In this document: in pieces, positions 1 to 10,924 of the stretch
Numbering within the stretch: position 1 is the first letter of the stretch
How the letters are laid out: each line of letters begins with the position of its first letter
Origin: Mangrovicella endophytica
Lineage (GTDB): Bacteria > Pseudomonadota > Alphaproteobacteria > Rhizobiales > Rhizobiaceae
Direction of reading: 5' to 3'
Length of the DNA stretch: 64,000 nt
Assembly (NCBI RefSeq): GCF_002893625.1
Contig: NZ_PKMZ01000002.1
Location: 558,001-622,000, forward strand
Position numbers and translations under genes: made by a program
Notes under the pieces: generated by a model
What the model saw: only the letters and a program-made list of their open reading frames with translations
Told to the model about the DNA's origin: nothing
Databases searched by the model: none

Positions 1-1119
1 AACAATCGCGAGGGCCGTCGCGTCGCGGTCATCGTCAACGACATGAGCGAGGTGAACATCGACGCCGCGCTGGTCCGCGACGGCGGAGCGAACCTGTCGC
101 GCACCGAAGAGCAACTGGTCGAGATGACCAACGGCTGCATCTGCTGCACGCTGCGCGACGACCTCCTCAAGGAGGTTCGGCGGCTGTCGAGAGAAGGGCG
201 CTTCGACTATCTCCTGATCGAAGGCACCGGCATAGCGGAACCCTTGCCGGTCGCCGCGACCTTCGACTTCCGCGACGAGAACAACGAGAGCCTGTCGGAC
301 GTCGCCAGACTTGACACGATGGTGACGGTGGTCGACGCCGCGAACCTCCTCAAGGACTACGCCTCGCAGGACTTCCTGCGCGACCGCGGCGAGACTGCCG
401 GCGCCGGCGACGAGCGCGCCCTCGTGGATCTCCTCGTGGAGCAGATTGAGTTCGCCGACGTGGTCGTCCTGAACAAGGTCTCCGATACGCCTGCGTACGA
501 TCTGGATCTTGCCCGCAAAATCATTCGCTCGCTCAATCCAGACGCCGAACTGGTGGAAAGCGATTTCGGCAAGGTCCCGCTCGAGGCGGTCCTCGACACC
601 GGCCGCTTCGACTTCGAGAAGGCACAGCAGCATCCTCTGTGGTTCAAGGAGCTGAACGGCTTTAAGGATCATGTTCCCGAGACGGAGGAGTACGGCGTCC
701 GCTCCTTCGTCTACCGCGAGCGGCGGCCGTTCGACCCGGCGAAACTTGCGGCGTTCGTCAACAGGCCCTGGCCGGGCGTCGTGCGGGCGAAGGGCTTCTT
801 CTGGCTCGCCACGCGACCGTACCATGTCGGCGAGCTCAGCCAGGCGGGCGCCTTGGTTAGGACGGCGAAGCGCGGTCTCTGGTGGGCCTCGGTGCCGAAG
901 CACCAGTGGCCGGCCAATCCGGAATGGCGAGCGTCCATGAGGCCGTATCTGGATCCGGTCTGGGGCGATCGCCGGCAGGAGATCGTGTTCATCGGCTGCG
1001 ATCCGATGGACGAACAGCGGATCTGCGCCGAGTTGGACGAGTGCCTCGTTCCGGCCGATGGCTTCACGCCAGCGGCATGGACGCGGCTGCCCGACCCATT
1101 TGCAAGCTGGTCGAACTGA
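1..1119 (+). CDS. CobW/COG0523 GTP-binding metallochaperone, 5' truncated
   Basis: The reading frame is open from base 1, so the gene starts outside the window and its Walker A loop is not seen. Visible are the family's metal-binding GCICCTLRDDLL motif (CxCC), the LIEGTGIAEP switch segment, VTVVDAANL and an NKV guanine-specificity segment, followed by a CobW C-terminal domain from about residue 215 (RSFVYRERRPFDP, then GFFWLATRP, and WGDRRQEIVFIG near the end). Family members are GTPases that deliver zinc or cobalt to client metalloenzymes; the C-terminal pattern resembles the zinc-type YciC/ZigA group, but substrate metal is inference. An ATG at 43 is internal, not the start. The gene converges on phoX with a strong hairpin between them. 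Confidence 0.88.
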   Translation, partial: NNREGRRVAVIVNDMSEVNIDAALVRDGGANLSRTEEQLVEMTNGCICCTLRDDLLKEVRRLSREGRFDYLLIEGTGIAEPLPVAATFDFRDENNESLSDVARLDTMVTVVDAANLLKDYASQDFLRDRGETAGAGDERALVDLLVEQIEFADVVVLNKVSDTPAYDLDLARKIIRSLNPDAELVESDFGKVPLEAVLDTGRFDFEKAQQHPLWFKELNGFKDHVPETEEYGVRSFVYRERRPFDPAKLAAFVNRPWPGVVRAKGFFWLATRPYHVGELSQAGALVRTAKRGLWWASVPKHQWPANPEWRASMRPYLDPVWGDRRQEIVFIGCDPMDEQRICAELDECLVPADGFTPAAWTRLPDPFASWSN

Positions 1120-1205
1120 GCCGCTGCTGCGCTGGCGAGGAACGTCCCGCTAGCCGGGGCGTCTCGCTAGGAGTTTGTCGAACGGGGGTGATCCGACTGG
1201 CTGCC

Positions 1206-1240
1206 CACCCGCCGGCGGGAGGTTCTCCTGCCGGCGGGTG
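1206..1240. terminator. Bidirectional hairpin between cobW-type gene and phoX
   Basis: Inverted repeat with 11 perfectly paired outer bases (CACCCGCCGGC / GCCGGCGGGTG), five more inner pairs including one G-T wobble, and a 3-base loop. It lies between two convergent genes, so it can end transcription from both sides; no long T tract follows. Confidence 0.75.
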
Positions 1241-1250
1241 ACTGCTTATA

Positions 1251-3275
1251 TCAGGCGATCCGGCCGCCGCCCTGCTTGGTGATGGCGAGCACCGAGGGGC
1301 GCACCGGCATGTCGTCCCGGAAGTCGGGCCAGCGGGTCGACAGGTCCTCGTAGTAGGAAGGACGTCCAAAGCCGTCCCAGTCATCGCCCCCATCGCCAGG
1401 ATGCTGCACGGCGACGAAGGCCGTCTGCTCATCCGGCAGGATCAGCGGGCCGCACATCTCGGCGCCGACCGGCACCCGGAAGAACAGCTTCGACGTCCCG
1501 CGTGCATCGCCTTCGGTGTCCACCGCCCAGAGGCCGTCGGTGCGGCCGGTGTCCTTCGGCGAGTTGCCGTCGGTGGAAACCCAGAGGCGCCCGCTCGTGT
1601 CGACATGGCAGTTGTCCGGCATGCCGAACCAGCCATTCTTGGTGGTTTCGGTGGAGAAGGTCGCGCCGACCTCGGCAACCGACGGGTCGCCGCACTTCAG
1701 AAGCACCTCCCAGGTGCCGGTGGTCGCGGCGAAGTCACCGTCCTTCTCGGCAATCTCGATGATGTGGCCGAAGGCGTTCTTGGCACGCGGGTTGGCCGCG
1801 TCGACCTGCTCGTCCTTGCGCTTGGTGTTGTTGGTCAGCATCACGTAGACGCGGCCGGTCTTGCCGTCTGGGCCGATGTCTTCCGGGCGATCCATCGGAG
1901 TCGCTTCCAGTAGGTCGGCGGCACGGCGCGTCTCGATCAGCACGTCGGCCTGGCTGGCGAAGCCGTTCGCGTCGGTCAGCGGACCTTCGCCATGAACCAG
2001 CGGCAGCCAGGCGATCGTGCCGTCTTCCTCGAACTTGGCGACGTAGAGCGTGCCTTCGTCGAGGAGGTTCATGTTGGCGGCGCGGTCATCCGGATTGTAG
2101 GTGCCGGCCGTGACGAACTTGTAGACGTAGTCGAAGCGCTCGTCGTCGCCGAGATAGAAAACGACATGGCCGTTCTTCGACACGATGTTGTCGGCGCCCT
2201 CGTGCTTGAAGCGGCCGAGCGCGGTGCGCTTCTTCGGCGTGGAGTTCGGATCCTCCACGTCGACCTCGACCACCCAGCCGAAGCGGTTCGGCTCGTTCGG
2301 CTCCTTGGAGACGTCGAAGCGGTCGTGGAATTTGCCCCAGGCATAGGTGCTCTCGGGAATGCCCATGCGCTTGTAGTTCGCGGCCTCCGGGTGATCGGCG
2401 GGCAGCTCACCCATGAAGTAGCCGTGAACGTTCTCCTCGGCCATGATGTAGGTCCCCCAGGGCGTGACGCCGCCGGCGCAGTTGTTGACCGTGCCGAAGA
2501 CCTTGCGTCCGGTGCTGTCGGCAGAAGTCTTCAGGCGATCATGGCCGGCAGCCGGGCCGGTGAGTTCCATCTCGGTCATCGCGGTGATGCGGCGGTTCTT
2601 GGCGCCGTCGCGCACCACCTGCCATTTGCCGTCGACCTTGCGGATCTCGACGACGGTGCCGCCATGGGCCGCCATCTCGACATTGACTCGGTTCTCGTCG
2701 GCATCGGCCAGTTCGAGCTCGGCGACCGTCTTGGTCGGATCCTTCTCGTCAGGCTTCTGGACGACCTTGACGATGCCCGGGAACATCAGGTGCTCGTTCG
2801 TGTACTCGTGGTTGACCACGAGGTAGCCGTGCTCCGAGGAGCCGTCGATCGGGATGAAGCCGACATAGTCGTTGTTGTAGCCGAACTGACGCGCCTGCGC
2901 CTCTGGCGTCTGCTTGGTCGGGTCGAACTCAGGTGAATCCGGAAAGAGCGCGTCGCCCCAGCGCAGCAGCACGTCGGCGTCGTAGCCTTCGGCTACATGG
3001 TGGTGCGCATCGACTCCCGCTTCCACTTCCTTGAAGTCGAAGCGCGACGTGGCGCCCTGCGCACGAGCGTTGTCTGCCGTGATCAGCGCCAGCGGGCTGA
3101 CGGTGGCAGCGATCGCCGTGGCTGCCAGCGAGCCGCGCAGGAAGTTGCGGCGGGAGAAGCGTGCTGCGATGATTTCGCCCATCGTGCGGTTCGCGGTCGG
3201 GTTCAGACCCTCGCCGTCGGCATCTTCCAACTGGCTGGTGCGGAACGCCGCGCGCATGGAGGTGTGTTCGTTCAT
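1251..3275 (-). CDS. phoX: PhoX-family alkaline phosphatase (DUF839), Tat-exported
   Basis: A 674-residue protein of the PhoX family, which releases phosphate from organic phosphoesters outside the cytoplasm using calcium and iron cofactors (family knowledge). The N-terminus carries a twin-arginine signal (SRRNFLRGSLAATAIAA, about residues 42-60) after a leader that is long for a Tat substrate. The body has the expected PhoX segments, for example VNHEYTNEHLMFPG, GTVNNCAGGVTPWGTYIMAEEN and PDNCHVDTSGRLWVSTDGN. The length fits the family. A strong Pho box lies about 95-115 bases upstream, so PhoB control under phosphate starvation is likely. The gene is monocistronic, with a hairpin after the stop. 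Confidence 0.93.
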   Translation of the reverse strand: MNEHTSMRAAFRTSQLEDADGEGLNPTANRTMGEIIAARFSRRNFLRGSLAATAIAATVSPLALITADNARAQGATSRFDFKEVEAGVDAHHHVAEGYDADVLLRWGDALFPDSPEFDPTKQTPEAQARQFGYNNDYVGFIPIDGSSEHGYLVVNHEYTNEHLMFPGIVKVVQKPDEKDPTKTVAELELADADENRVNVEMAAHGGTVVEIRKVDGKWQVVRDGAKNRRITAMTEMELTGPAAGHDRLKTSADSTGRKVFGTVNNCAGGVTPWGTYIMAEENVHGYFMGELPADHPEAANYKRMGIPESTYAWGKFHDRFDVSKEPNEPNRFGWVVEVDVEDPNSTPKKRTALGRFKHEGADNIVSKNGHVVFYLGDDERFDYVYKFVTAGTYNPDDRAANMNLLDEGTLYVAKFEEDGTIAWLPLVHGEGPLTDANGFASQADVLIETRRAADLLEATPMDRPEDIGPDGKTGRVYVMLTNNTKRKDEQVDAANPRAKNAFGHIIEIAEKDGDFAATTGTWEVLLKCGDPSVAEVGATFSTETTKNGWFGMPDNCHVDTSGRLWVSTDGNSPKDTGRTDGLWAVDTEGDARGTSKLFFRVPVGAEMCGPLILPDEQTAFVAVQHPGDGGDDWDGFGRPSYYEDLSTRWPDFRDDMPVRPSVLAITKQGGGRIA

Positions 3276-3616
3276 GGGACCATCCTCGTCGAAGCGGAGA
3301 ATTGAAAACCGACGGAGAGGAGCCGTGAGGAGAACTCTCGAACGGTTCTAAAATCGTCTACTGTAACGATATAACAGCCATATGACAGGCCGCTGCGTCA
3401 GTCGTTCGTTGAGCTGTCGAGATGCACGCGGGGAGTGCTTGGGGGAGCGCATGGACGCAAGCATCCAGCGAAGATCGTGCTTCCTCGTCGCGCAGGCTGA
3501 CGACGATGCGGCAGATGTCAGCGCTTCGACAAGTGGCTAGGGAGTAGACAGAGACATCCAACCGGCTGCGTCTGCGGCAGCAGATCCATAAAAACTGTAG
3601 CGAATAACGGCTTGAA
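3276..3616. other. phoX upstream region
   Basis: 341 bases between phoX and tRNA-Val. It holds the Pho box and a short purine-rich leader before phoX with a GGAG-type ribosome site; I see no convincing gene. The 67-codon frame at 3358-3561 overlaps the Pho box, lacks a family signature and is not called. Confidence 0.6.
3371..3388 (-). promoter_or_regulatory. Pho box upstream of phoX
   Basis: On the minus strand the sequence reads CTGTCATATGGCTGTTAT: two heptamers (CTGTCAT and CTGTTAT) separated by 4 bases, matching the PhoB direct-repeat consensus of 7 + 4 spacing (first 7/7, second 6/7). A further half-site, CTGTAAC, lies on the opposite strand at 3361-3367. It is 96-113 bases upstream of the phoX start, fitting a PhoB-activated promoter. 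Confidence 0.85.
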
Positions 3617-3691
3617 TGGTGGGCGCGACAGGGATCGAACCTGTGACCCCCTCGGTGTGAACGAGGTGCTCTCCCGCTGAGCTACGCGCCC
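3617..3691 (-). tRNA. tRNA-Val (anticodon CAC)
   Basis: Read on the minus strand: 7-bp acceptor stem GGGCGCG/CGCGCCC, a D-arm with AGCTCAGCGGGAGAGC, an anticodon loop TTCACAC giving anticodon CAC (valine, GUG codons), a T-arm with GGTTCGATCC, discriminator A and an encoded CCA tail at 3617-3619. Total 75 bases. All conserved positions are intact. Such 3' ends are common integration sites, but no integrase lies beside it. Confidence 0.97.
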
Positions 3692-3971
3692 GATCGCGCC
3701 GGCAGCAAAGCCGTAGCGCGAGGTGCGGCGATATAAGGCGGGAGGACCGGCGCCGTCAACAGTGCGGCGCATCTTGATCGACTGTCCTGTTGCGGCCATG
3801 CCGGCGGCTGACCAGAGCGCCGCGGCTTTCTGCGCAACGTGATGTCTACGCTTGCCCGGCGGACGACCGTTGACCTAACGTCGCCTTCCCGCGGCGACCG
3901 GAGCGGCGGCACATCGTCCGCCTTGTCTTCAGCCGCAGACGCATGCCGCTATCGATGCCATCAATCCGAGC

Positions 3972-4685
3972 CTATCGCCGCATGAGCTGGTGCAGCAGCG
4001 CCCCCTTTAGCTCCGAATAGGTCTCGATCACGCGGCTTGCCTTGGCTCGCGCCTCGGCGTCGGGCGCATAGCCGAAGTCGATGAGGATGCTGGGGACGTC
4101 AAGCGCCAGGGCGGCGGCGACATCGGTCATCGTGTCGCCGATCATCACGCTCGTCGCCGCGGCCGCGCCAGCGCGCGCGATGGTGCCGCCGAGATGCATC
4201 GGGTCCGGCTTGCGGCCGCCGAAGGTGTCGGCCCCGCAGATCGTTGCGAACCGGTCCGCAAGGCCCAACTCTCCCAGGAGCTTGACGGCGAGATGCTCGT
4301 ACTTGTTGGTGCAGACCGCAAGCGTGAAGCCGTCACGCTCCAGCCGGTCCATTGCGGCGACGACGCCGTCAAAGGGCCTGGAGCGGACGCAGATATGCGC
4401 CTCGTAATGAGCGAGAAACCGCACCACCTGCTCGCCGAGTTCGTCGTCGCCAAGCGGACGGTCGACCCACTCATAGGCCTTGCGGATCATCACGCGGGCC
4501 CCGTGGCCGGCATGCGGGCGGATCAGCTCCAACGGCACCGGCGCCATGCCAACGGCAGCGAGGCAGTGGTCGAGGCTGGCCGAGAGATCCGGCGCGGTGT
4601 CGACCAGCGTTCCGTCGAGATCGAAGACGGCGAGCGGACGCGGTGGTGTTTCAGATCGTGCGGGCTGATCGAAGGATGGGCTCAT
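3972..4685 (-). CDS. gph: Phosphoglycolate phosphatase (HAD superfamily)
   Basis: HAD hydrolase of about 237 residues that dephosphorylates 2-phosphoglycolate, a by-product of DNA end repair and of Rubisco oxygenation. HAD motif I is [13 protein letters not shown], motif II is in LAVCTNK, the conserved lysine lies in GGRKPDP and motif IV in [12 protein letters not shown]; a helical cap lies between motifs I and II. I choose the ATG at 4685 (MSPSFDQP) because motif I then sits at the usual distance from the N-terminus; an in-frame ATG at 4736 would add 17 poorly conserved residues. Divergent from rpiA, whose start is 107 bases away. Other HAD substrates cannot be fully excluded. Confidence 0.9.
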   Translation of the reverse strand: MSPSFDQPARSETPPRPLAVFDLDGTLVDTAPDLSASLDHCLAAVGMAPVPLELIRPHAGHGARVMIRKAYEWVDRPLGDDELGEQVVRFLAHYEAHICVRSRPFDGVVAAMDRLERDGFTLAVCTNKYEHLAVKLLGELGLADRFATICGADTFGGRKPDPMHLGGTIARAGAAAATSVMIGDTMTDVAAALALDVPSILIDFGYAPDAEARAKASRVIETYSELKGALLHQLMRR

Positions 4686-4792
4686 CAGCCGGCTTTCGCC
4701 GCATTCGCGGCGTCGGTCAAGCAAGGCTCGCTTCATCGACAGGCTCTGCCTTTCACGCTATGGCCTGCCGCGAAGAGGCAGGAGCGGTGTGG

Positions 4793-5500
4793 ATGGCGAG
4801 CGCCAGTGAACTGAAGACCAGGGCGGCGGAAGCTGCCGTTGCCGAGGTCGAGAATGGGATGCGGCTCGGCATCGGCACCGGCTCGACGGCCGAGATCTTC
4901 GTGCGCAAGCTAGCCGAGCGGGTTTCGGGCGGGCTCGAGATCATCGGCGTCGCGACATCGGAACGCACCGAGCAGCTTTGTCGCAGCCTCGGCGTGCCCA
5001 CCGCCACCCTGGAGACGGTGCCCGAGCTCGATCTGACGATCGACGGCGCGGATGAGATCGATGGCGCGCTGTCGCTGATCAAGGGCGGCGGCGGGGCACT
5101 GCTGCGTGAGAAGATCGTGGCGGCCGCTTCGCGGCGCATGCTGGTGATCGCCGACGCCTCCAAGCGGGTCGAGGCGCTTGGCGCCTTTCCGCTGCCGATC
5201 GAGGTGAACGGCTTCGGGCTGATGGCGACCTTCCTGGCCATCCGCAAGGCCGGCGAGCGGCTCGGCCTCTCCGGCGACATCATCCTGCGCCGGCAGGGCG
5301 AGGAGCCTTACCTGACCGATGGCGGCCATCTCATCCTCGACGCATCTTTTGGCCGTATTCCGGATTCAGAAGCACTGTCCGGAGCCCTTCATGCCATTCC
5401 CGGCGTCGTCGAGCATGGCCTGTTCATCGGCATGGCCACGAGCGCGATCCTTGCCGGCGAAGGTGGGGTGGAGAGGCTGGATGCGCCGTCGCGTCGCTGA
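4793..5500 (+). CDS. rpiA: Ribose-5-phosphate isomerase A
   Basis: Interconverts ribose 5-phosphate and ribulose 5-phosphate in the non-oxidative pentose phosphate pathway. The RpiA signatures are all present: [12 protein letters not shown] near the N-terminus, [11 protein letters not shown] and [14 protein letters not shown] with the catalytic acid and base region. Starting at ATG 4793 ([15 protein letters not shown]) gives 235 residues, the family norm; the frame is open much further upstream but that part only mirrors gph on the other strand. Probably co-transcribed with the downstream DUF2059 gene, 119 bases away. Confidence 0.95.
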   Translation: MASASELKTRAAEAAVAEVENGMRLGIGTGSTAEIFVRKLAERVSGGLEIIGVATSERTEQLCRSLGVPTATLETVPELDLTIDGADEIDGALSLIKGGGGALLREKIVAAASRRMLVIADASKRVEALGAFPLPIEVNGFGLMATFLAIRKAGERLGLSGDIILRRQGEEPYLTDGGHLILDASFGRIPDSEALSGALHAIPGVVEHGLFIGMATSAILAGEGGVERLDAPSRR

Positions 5501-5619
5501 TGGTTTCGCGCCCGCCACGCCCGCTGGGCGCTCTTGCAAGGCCTGATATAAAGCCGTTACTCAGCGCAGCTTCGAGCGAGCGGCCGAAACGGTGTCACAC
5601 GAACGGAGAAGAAGCTCCC

Positions 5620-6177
5620 ATGATCCTCAGCCTCACGATGCGCCGCGGCGTCCTTGCCGCCGCCGCCCTCGGCCTTCTCTGGGCCGCGCCGGTGCAGGCG
5701 CAGGAGTTGAGCCCGGCGCATCTGACGGCAGCGCGTCAGGCCGTCGATTCCATCGATGCGACGGAGCAATTCGACAACATCCTCCTGAACGCGGCTACGC
5801 AGATCAAGGCGGAGCTGATCGTCAACAACCCCAATCTGCAGAGCCAGATCTCGGACATGGTGGACGAGGCCGCGCTGGCGCTGGCGCCCCGCCGCGGCGA
5901 TCTTGAGAACGAGATCGCCCGCGTCTATGCCAAGCTCTTTACCGAGCAGGAGCTGCGCGAGATCGCCGAGTTCTACAGTTCCGAGGCCGGGCAGAAGCTG
6001 ATCAAGCAGGGGCCGCTCGCAACCCGCGAGATGATGGCATCCGCCGACGTGTGGTCGAACGGCATCGTGCGTGACCTGAGGCAGGCGGCGATCGACGGCA
6101 TGCGCAAGCTTGCGCCCGAGGCTGCTGCCGCCAATGCTGCGCCGACCGGCCAGGGCACGGCTCCCGCTGGTCAGTGA
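5620..6177 (+). CDS. Secreted DUF2059-domain protein
   Basis: A 185-residue exported protein. A signal peptide is clear (basic MRRG, hydrophobic VLAAAALGLLWAA, cleavage after PVQAQ). The mature part is helical and ends with the DUF2059 core, including LFTEQELREIAEFYSSEAGQKL, followed by a low-complexity Ala/Thr/Gly tail. DUF2059 proteins are widespread periplasmic proteins of unknown function; no activity should be assumed. ATG 5620 is preceded by a GGAGAAGAAG ribosome site. A hairpin-TTTG terminator follows about 35 bases after the stop. Confidence 0.88.
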   Translation: MILSLTMRRGVLAAAALGLLWAAPVQAQELSPAHLTAARQAVDSIDATEQFDNILLNAATQIKAELIVNNPNLQSQISDMVDEAALALAPRRGDLENEIARVYAKLFTEQELREIAEFYSSEAGQKLIKQGPLATREMMASADVWSNGIVRDLRQAAIDGMRKLAPEAAAANAAPTGQGTAPAGQ

Positions 6178-6211
6178 GCGACCGGTCTCGCGCCGTCTGA
6201 GTATTCGAAAG

Positions 6212-6232
6212 CGGGCGGTCTTCGGGCCGCCC
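6212..6232 (+). terminator. Terminator after DUF2059 gene
   Basis: GGGCGGTC - TTCG - GGCCGCCC hairpin with a UUCG-type loop, followed by GTTTGTCTT. It separates the rpiA/DUF2059 unit from gor. Confidence 0.75.
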
Positions 6233-6270
6233 GTTTGTCTTCGTAGCGGGTTCATCCAAGGAGCGGCGCC

Positions 6271-7671
<1,401 letters not shown>

Positions 7672-7741
7672 CCGTCGCGGCTCGCCGGCAGGACGCAGTC
7701 CGCGGCTCGTGGGGCGGGCGGGTGAGGAGAGGCGCCGCGGC

Positions 7742-8398
7742 ATGCGGATCCACGACGATCATCCCGACCTCATGCATCTCGCCGCCGGCGGCAACGTGGT
7801 GGCTTATTTCGGCTACGGCTCGTTGGTGAACCGGCTGACGCTGCGCACCAAGTTCCTCGCCATACGGCGCGCCGAAGTGTCGGGGTGGCGGCGCTGCTGG
7901 ATCCCCAAAGCCGCCAATCCCGCGCTGGCGCTCCTGTCGGTGCGGCCGGAACCCGATCATGTGACGCAGGGCGTCGTCGTCTATGACCTCGCTGATCATC
8001 TGCCGTCGGTGGACGAGCGCGAGGCCGGCTACGCCAGGCGCATCGTCGATCTCGGCCGCATCGCGATCGACGGCGCGCCCGTGCATGACGTCCCGCTCTA
8101 CATCTACGAGGCCAATCGCGCGACGCAGGAGGCCGGCGGTGTTGGCGCGGCGATCCTGCAGTCCTATCTGGATGCCGTGCTGCAGGGCTTCCTGGCGCTT
8201 TACGGCGAGGCGGGCGTGCGACGCTTCGTGCAGGAGACCGCCGGCTTCGAGACCGATGTGGTGCGTGACCGTTCGGCGCCGCGCTACCCGCGCTCGGTGT
8301 CGCTGCAGCGCGGCGAGGCCGCGTTCTTCGACGCGCTTCTGGAGGCGCGTGGGGTGCGGTATGTCGAGCGCGAAGCTGGTGTATCCGCCAATGCTTAG
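7742..8398 (+). CDS. Gamma-glutamylcyclotransferase-like protein
   Basis: Predicted 218-residue protein with the GGCT-fold entry motif VAYFGYGSLVN and a later acidic patch VDEREAGYARRIV that would hold the catalytic glutamate. Family enzymes cyclise gamma-glutamyl peptides to 5-oxoproline; adjacency to gor makes a role in glutathione turnover plausible, but this is inference and the C-terminal half is poorly recognisable. ATG 7742 follows GAGGAGAGG with normal spacing; GTG 7709 is an alternative. It lies 70 bases after gor and may be in the same transcript. Confidence 0.7.
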   Translation: MRIHDDHPDLMHLAAGGNVVAYFGYGSLVNRLTLRTKFLAIRRAEVSGWRRCWIPKAANPALALLSVRPEPDHVTQGVVVYDLADHLPSVDEREAGYARRIVDLGRIAIDGAPVHDVPLYIYEANRATQEAGGVGAAILQSYLDAVLQGFLALYGEAGVRRFVQETAGFETDVVRDRSAPRYPRSVSLQRGEAAFFDALLEARGVRYVEREAGVSANA

Positions 8399-8542
8399 CG
8401 TGCTGCGTCATGGGTGACAAAACGCGACTTTGATGCTTAAAGGCGCGCAGCGCCGCTGCGGAAGGGCCGAACCATCGGGCCTCCGGCGATCCCGTCGACA
8501 ACAACCAACGACAGGGCGGGACGAGCGGTGAAGGAGACAGCC

Positions 8543-9922
8543 ATGGCCAAGAACTGGACGCCGCGGAGCTGGCGCGACAAGCCGATCGAGCAGGTTCCCG
8601 ATTTTCCGGACCTGTCGGTCCTGGAGGACACGGAGAAGAAGCTGGCGAGCTTCCCGCCGCTGGTTTTTGCCGGTGAGGCGCGCAAGCTGATGCGCAGCCT
8701 TGGCGAAGTGGCCGAGGGCCGCGCCTTCCTGCTTCAGGGCGGTGACTGCGCCGAAAGCTTCGCCGAACACGGCGCCGACAACATCCGCGACTTCTTCCGC
8801 GCCTTCCTGCAGATGGCCGTTGTCCTGACCTTCGGCGCCTCCTCGCCGGTGGTAAAGGTCGGTCGTATCGCCGGACAGTTCGCCAAGCCGCGCTCATCCA
8901 ATACCGAGACGAAGAACGGTGTGACGTTGCCGGCCTATCGCGGCGACATCATCAACGGCATCGAGTTCGACGAGGCGTCGCGCATCCCGAACCCGGAGCG
9001 CCAGCTCGAAGCTTATCGCCAGTCGGCGGCGACGCTGAACCTCCTGCGCGCCTTCGCGCAGGGCGACTACGCAAATCTGGAGAACGTCCACCAGTGGATG
9101 CTCGGCTTCATTTCCGGCAGCCCGCAAGGGGAGCGCTACGGGAAGCTCGCCGACCGCATTTCGGAGACGATGAACTTCATGCGGGCGATCGGAATCACCG
9201 CCGAGACGCACCCGGCCCTGCGCGTCACCGACTTCTTCACCAGCCACGAAGCGCTGCTTCTGGGCTATGAGGAGGCGCTGACGCGCGTCGATTCCACCTC
9301 CGGCGACTGGTACGCCACTTCCGGTCACATGATCTGGATCGGCGACCGCACCCGGCAGGAGGGCAATGCCCATGTGGAGTTCTGCCGCGGCATCAAGAAT
9401 CCGATCGGCCTCAAATGTGGACCGTCGATGGACACGGACGGGCTGCTGCGCCTGATCGACGCCCTCAATCCGGAGAACAAGGCGGGCCGGCTGACGCTGA
9501 TCACCCGCTTTGGCCACGAGAAGGTGCAGGCGCACCTGCCGCGGCTGATCCGGGCCGTGCAGAAGGAAGGCCGCAAGGTCGTCTGGTCATGCGATCCCAT
9601 GCACGGCAACACGATCACGGTGAACGACTACAAGACCCGGCCGTTCGAGCGGATCCTCGCCGAGGTGCAGCACTTCTTCGACGTGCACCAGGCGGAGGGC
9701 ACGCATGCCGGCGGCATCCATATCGAGATGACCGGCAAGGACGTGACGGAGTGCACCGGCGGCTCCCGACCGGTGCTCGCCGAGGATCTGTCGGATCGCT
9801 ACCACACGCATTGCGATCCGCGCCTCAACGCCAACCAGGCGCTAGAGCTGGCCTTCCTCGTTGCCGAGCTCCTAAAGAAGGACCTCGCCGCGCAGGCACC
9901 GCGGCAGGCCGCTAACTTCTGA
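8543..9922 (+). CDS. 3-deoxy-7-phosphoheptulonate synthase, class II
   Basis: First enzyme of the shikimate pathway: condenses phosphoenolpyruvate and erythrose 4-phosphate. The 459-residue length and the sequence fit the plant-type class II family, with N-terminal [38 protein letters not shown], metal/PEP-binding SCDPMHGNT and CTGGSRP near the end. ATG 8543 sits 7 bases after AAGGAG; an in-frame GTG at 8528 overlaps that ribosome site and is unlikely. Preceded by about 140 non-coding bases that should hold its promoter. Confidence 0.95.
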   Translation: MAKNWTPRSWRDKPIEQVPDFPDLSVLEDTEKKLASFPPLVFAGEARKLMRSLGEVAEGRAFLLQGGDCAESFAEHGADNIRDFFRAFLQMAVVLTFGASSPVVKVGRIAGQFAKPRSSNTETKNGVTLPAYRGDIINGIEFDEASRIPNPERQLEAYRQSAATLNLLRAFAQGDYANLENVHQWMLGFISGSPQGERYGKLADRISETMNFMRAIGITAETHPALRVTDFFTSHEALLLGYEEALTRVDSTSGDWYATSGHMIWIGDRTRQEGNAHVEFCRGIKNPIGLKCGPSMDTDGLLRLIDALNPENKAGRLTLITRFGHEKVQAHLPRLIRAVQKEGRKVVWSCDPMHGNTITVNDYKTRPFERILAEVQHFFDVHQAEGTHAGGIHIEMTGKDVTECTGGSRPVLAEDLSDRYHTHCDPRLNANQALELAFLVAELLKKDLAAQAPRQAANF

Positions 9923-10006
9923 GTTGGCGGCGGCCGTCGGGCCGCCGTCGAGCTGCCGAGGCAGTGCGCCCGGATGCTGCGTCGCTGCGTGGCCCGCGCG
10001 AAAGAT

Positions 10007-10030
10007 CTGACGCAGTGAACGCTGCGTCAG
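10007..10030. repeat. Perfect 9-bp inverted repeat downstream of DAHP synthase
   Basis: CTGACGCAG - TGAACG - CTGCGTCAG. It lies about 85 bases after the DAHP synthase stop and about 100 bases before the dioxygenase gene. It may be a terminator stem or an operator; there is no T tract. A second GC hairpin (GGCGGC...GCCGCC) lies at 9926-9945. Confidence 0.55.
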
Positions 10031-10126
10031 GCGCGGGCTCGGCAGACGCATGACGCCCGCTATGGCACTCCTGACGCCGATCGCCGCCGTGATCTTGGAA
10101 GCGGCGGCCGGTGCCAGGAGGCTTCC

Positions 10127-10921
10127 ATGGCGGCGATGCCGACCCTCTTCATTTCGCATGGTTCGCCCGACATCGCGATCGCCGAAACACCGGCGGCCGA
10201 ATTCCTGACAACCCTGGCGCAGTCGCTGCCGCGGCCAGCCGCCATTGTCGTCGCGTCTGCGCATTTCGAGAGCAGCCGGGTGCTCGCAAGCGGCGATGCC
10301 CGGCCTGAAACGATCTACGACTTCGGCGGCTTCGATCCGCGCCTCTACCGGATGCGCTATGAGGCACCGGGCGAGCCGGCACTCGCGGCCGATATCGTGG
10401 CGCATCTGAGCGCCGCCGGCTTCGATGCATCCGTTGCAACAAACCGCGGCTACGACCACGGCACATGGGTGCCGCTGACGCTCGCCTTCCCGAAGGGCGA
10501 CATCCCCGTCGTGCAGGTCTCGATCGACCCGGCGCAAGGACCCGAGCACCATCTGCGGCTCGGCGCAGCGCTTGCCTATCTGCGGGAGCGCGGCGTCCTG
10601 ATCATCGGGTCAGGCTCCTTCACCCACAATCTGCGCGAGGCCTTCACCAATATCCGCGCCGGCCGCCGCAACGTGGAGACGCCTGCCTGGGTGTCCGGCT
10701 TTGTCGCCTGGATGAGCGGGCGTATCGAGGCGGGCGACCGCGCGGCCTTGGCCGACTATCGTCGGCTGGCGCCCTTCGCGCGCGAGAACCATCCGACCGA
10801 CGAGCACCTGATGCCGCTCTATGTGGCGATGGGGGCGGCGGGCGAGGGTGCGCGGGCGGAGCGCCTGCATGACAGCCGCGATTTCGGCGTGCTGGCCATG
10901 GAAGCCTACGCCTTCCACTGA
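10127..10921 (+). CDS. DODA-type extradiol ring-opening dioxygenase (LigB/YgiD-like)
   Basis: A 264-residue member of the class III extradiol dioxygenase superfamily, related to YgiD/4,5-DOPA dioxygenase. The metal ligands and catalytic histidines lie in FISHGSPD, SAHFES, YDHGTWVPL and IIGSGSFTHNL, all intact. The family cleaves catechol-type rings with Fe(II) or zinc; the physiological substrate of bacterial YgiD-like proteins is uncertain. ATG 10127 follows AGGAGG by 5 bases; a second ATG three codons later is possible. The stop is 3 bases from the end of the convergent DedA gene. Confidence 0.88.
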   Translation: MAAMPTLFISHGSPDIAIAETPAAEFLTTLAQSLPRPAAIVVASAHFESSRVLASGDARPETIYDFGGFDPRLYRMRYEAPGEPALAADIVAHLSAAGFDASVATNRGYDHGTWVPLTLAFPKGDIPVVQVSIDPAQGPEHHLRLGAALAYLRERGVLIIGSGSFTHNLREAFTNIRAGRRNVETPAWVSGFVAWMSGRIEAGDRAALADYRRLAPFARENHPTDEHLMPLYVAMGAAGEGARAERLHDSRDFGVLAMEAYAFH

Positions 10922-10924
10922 GCG

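Noticed and set aside
3617-3691. tRNA-Val as an integration site for a genomic island
   Set aside because: No integrase or duplicated tRNA end is seen near it; the neighbours are ordinary core genes.
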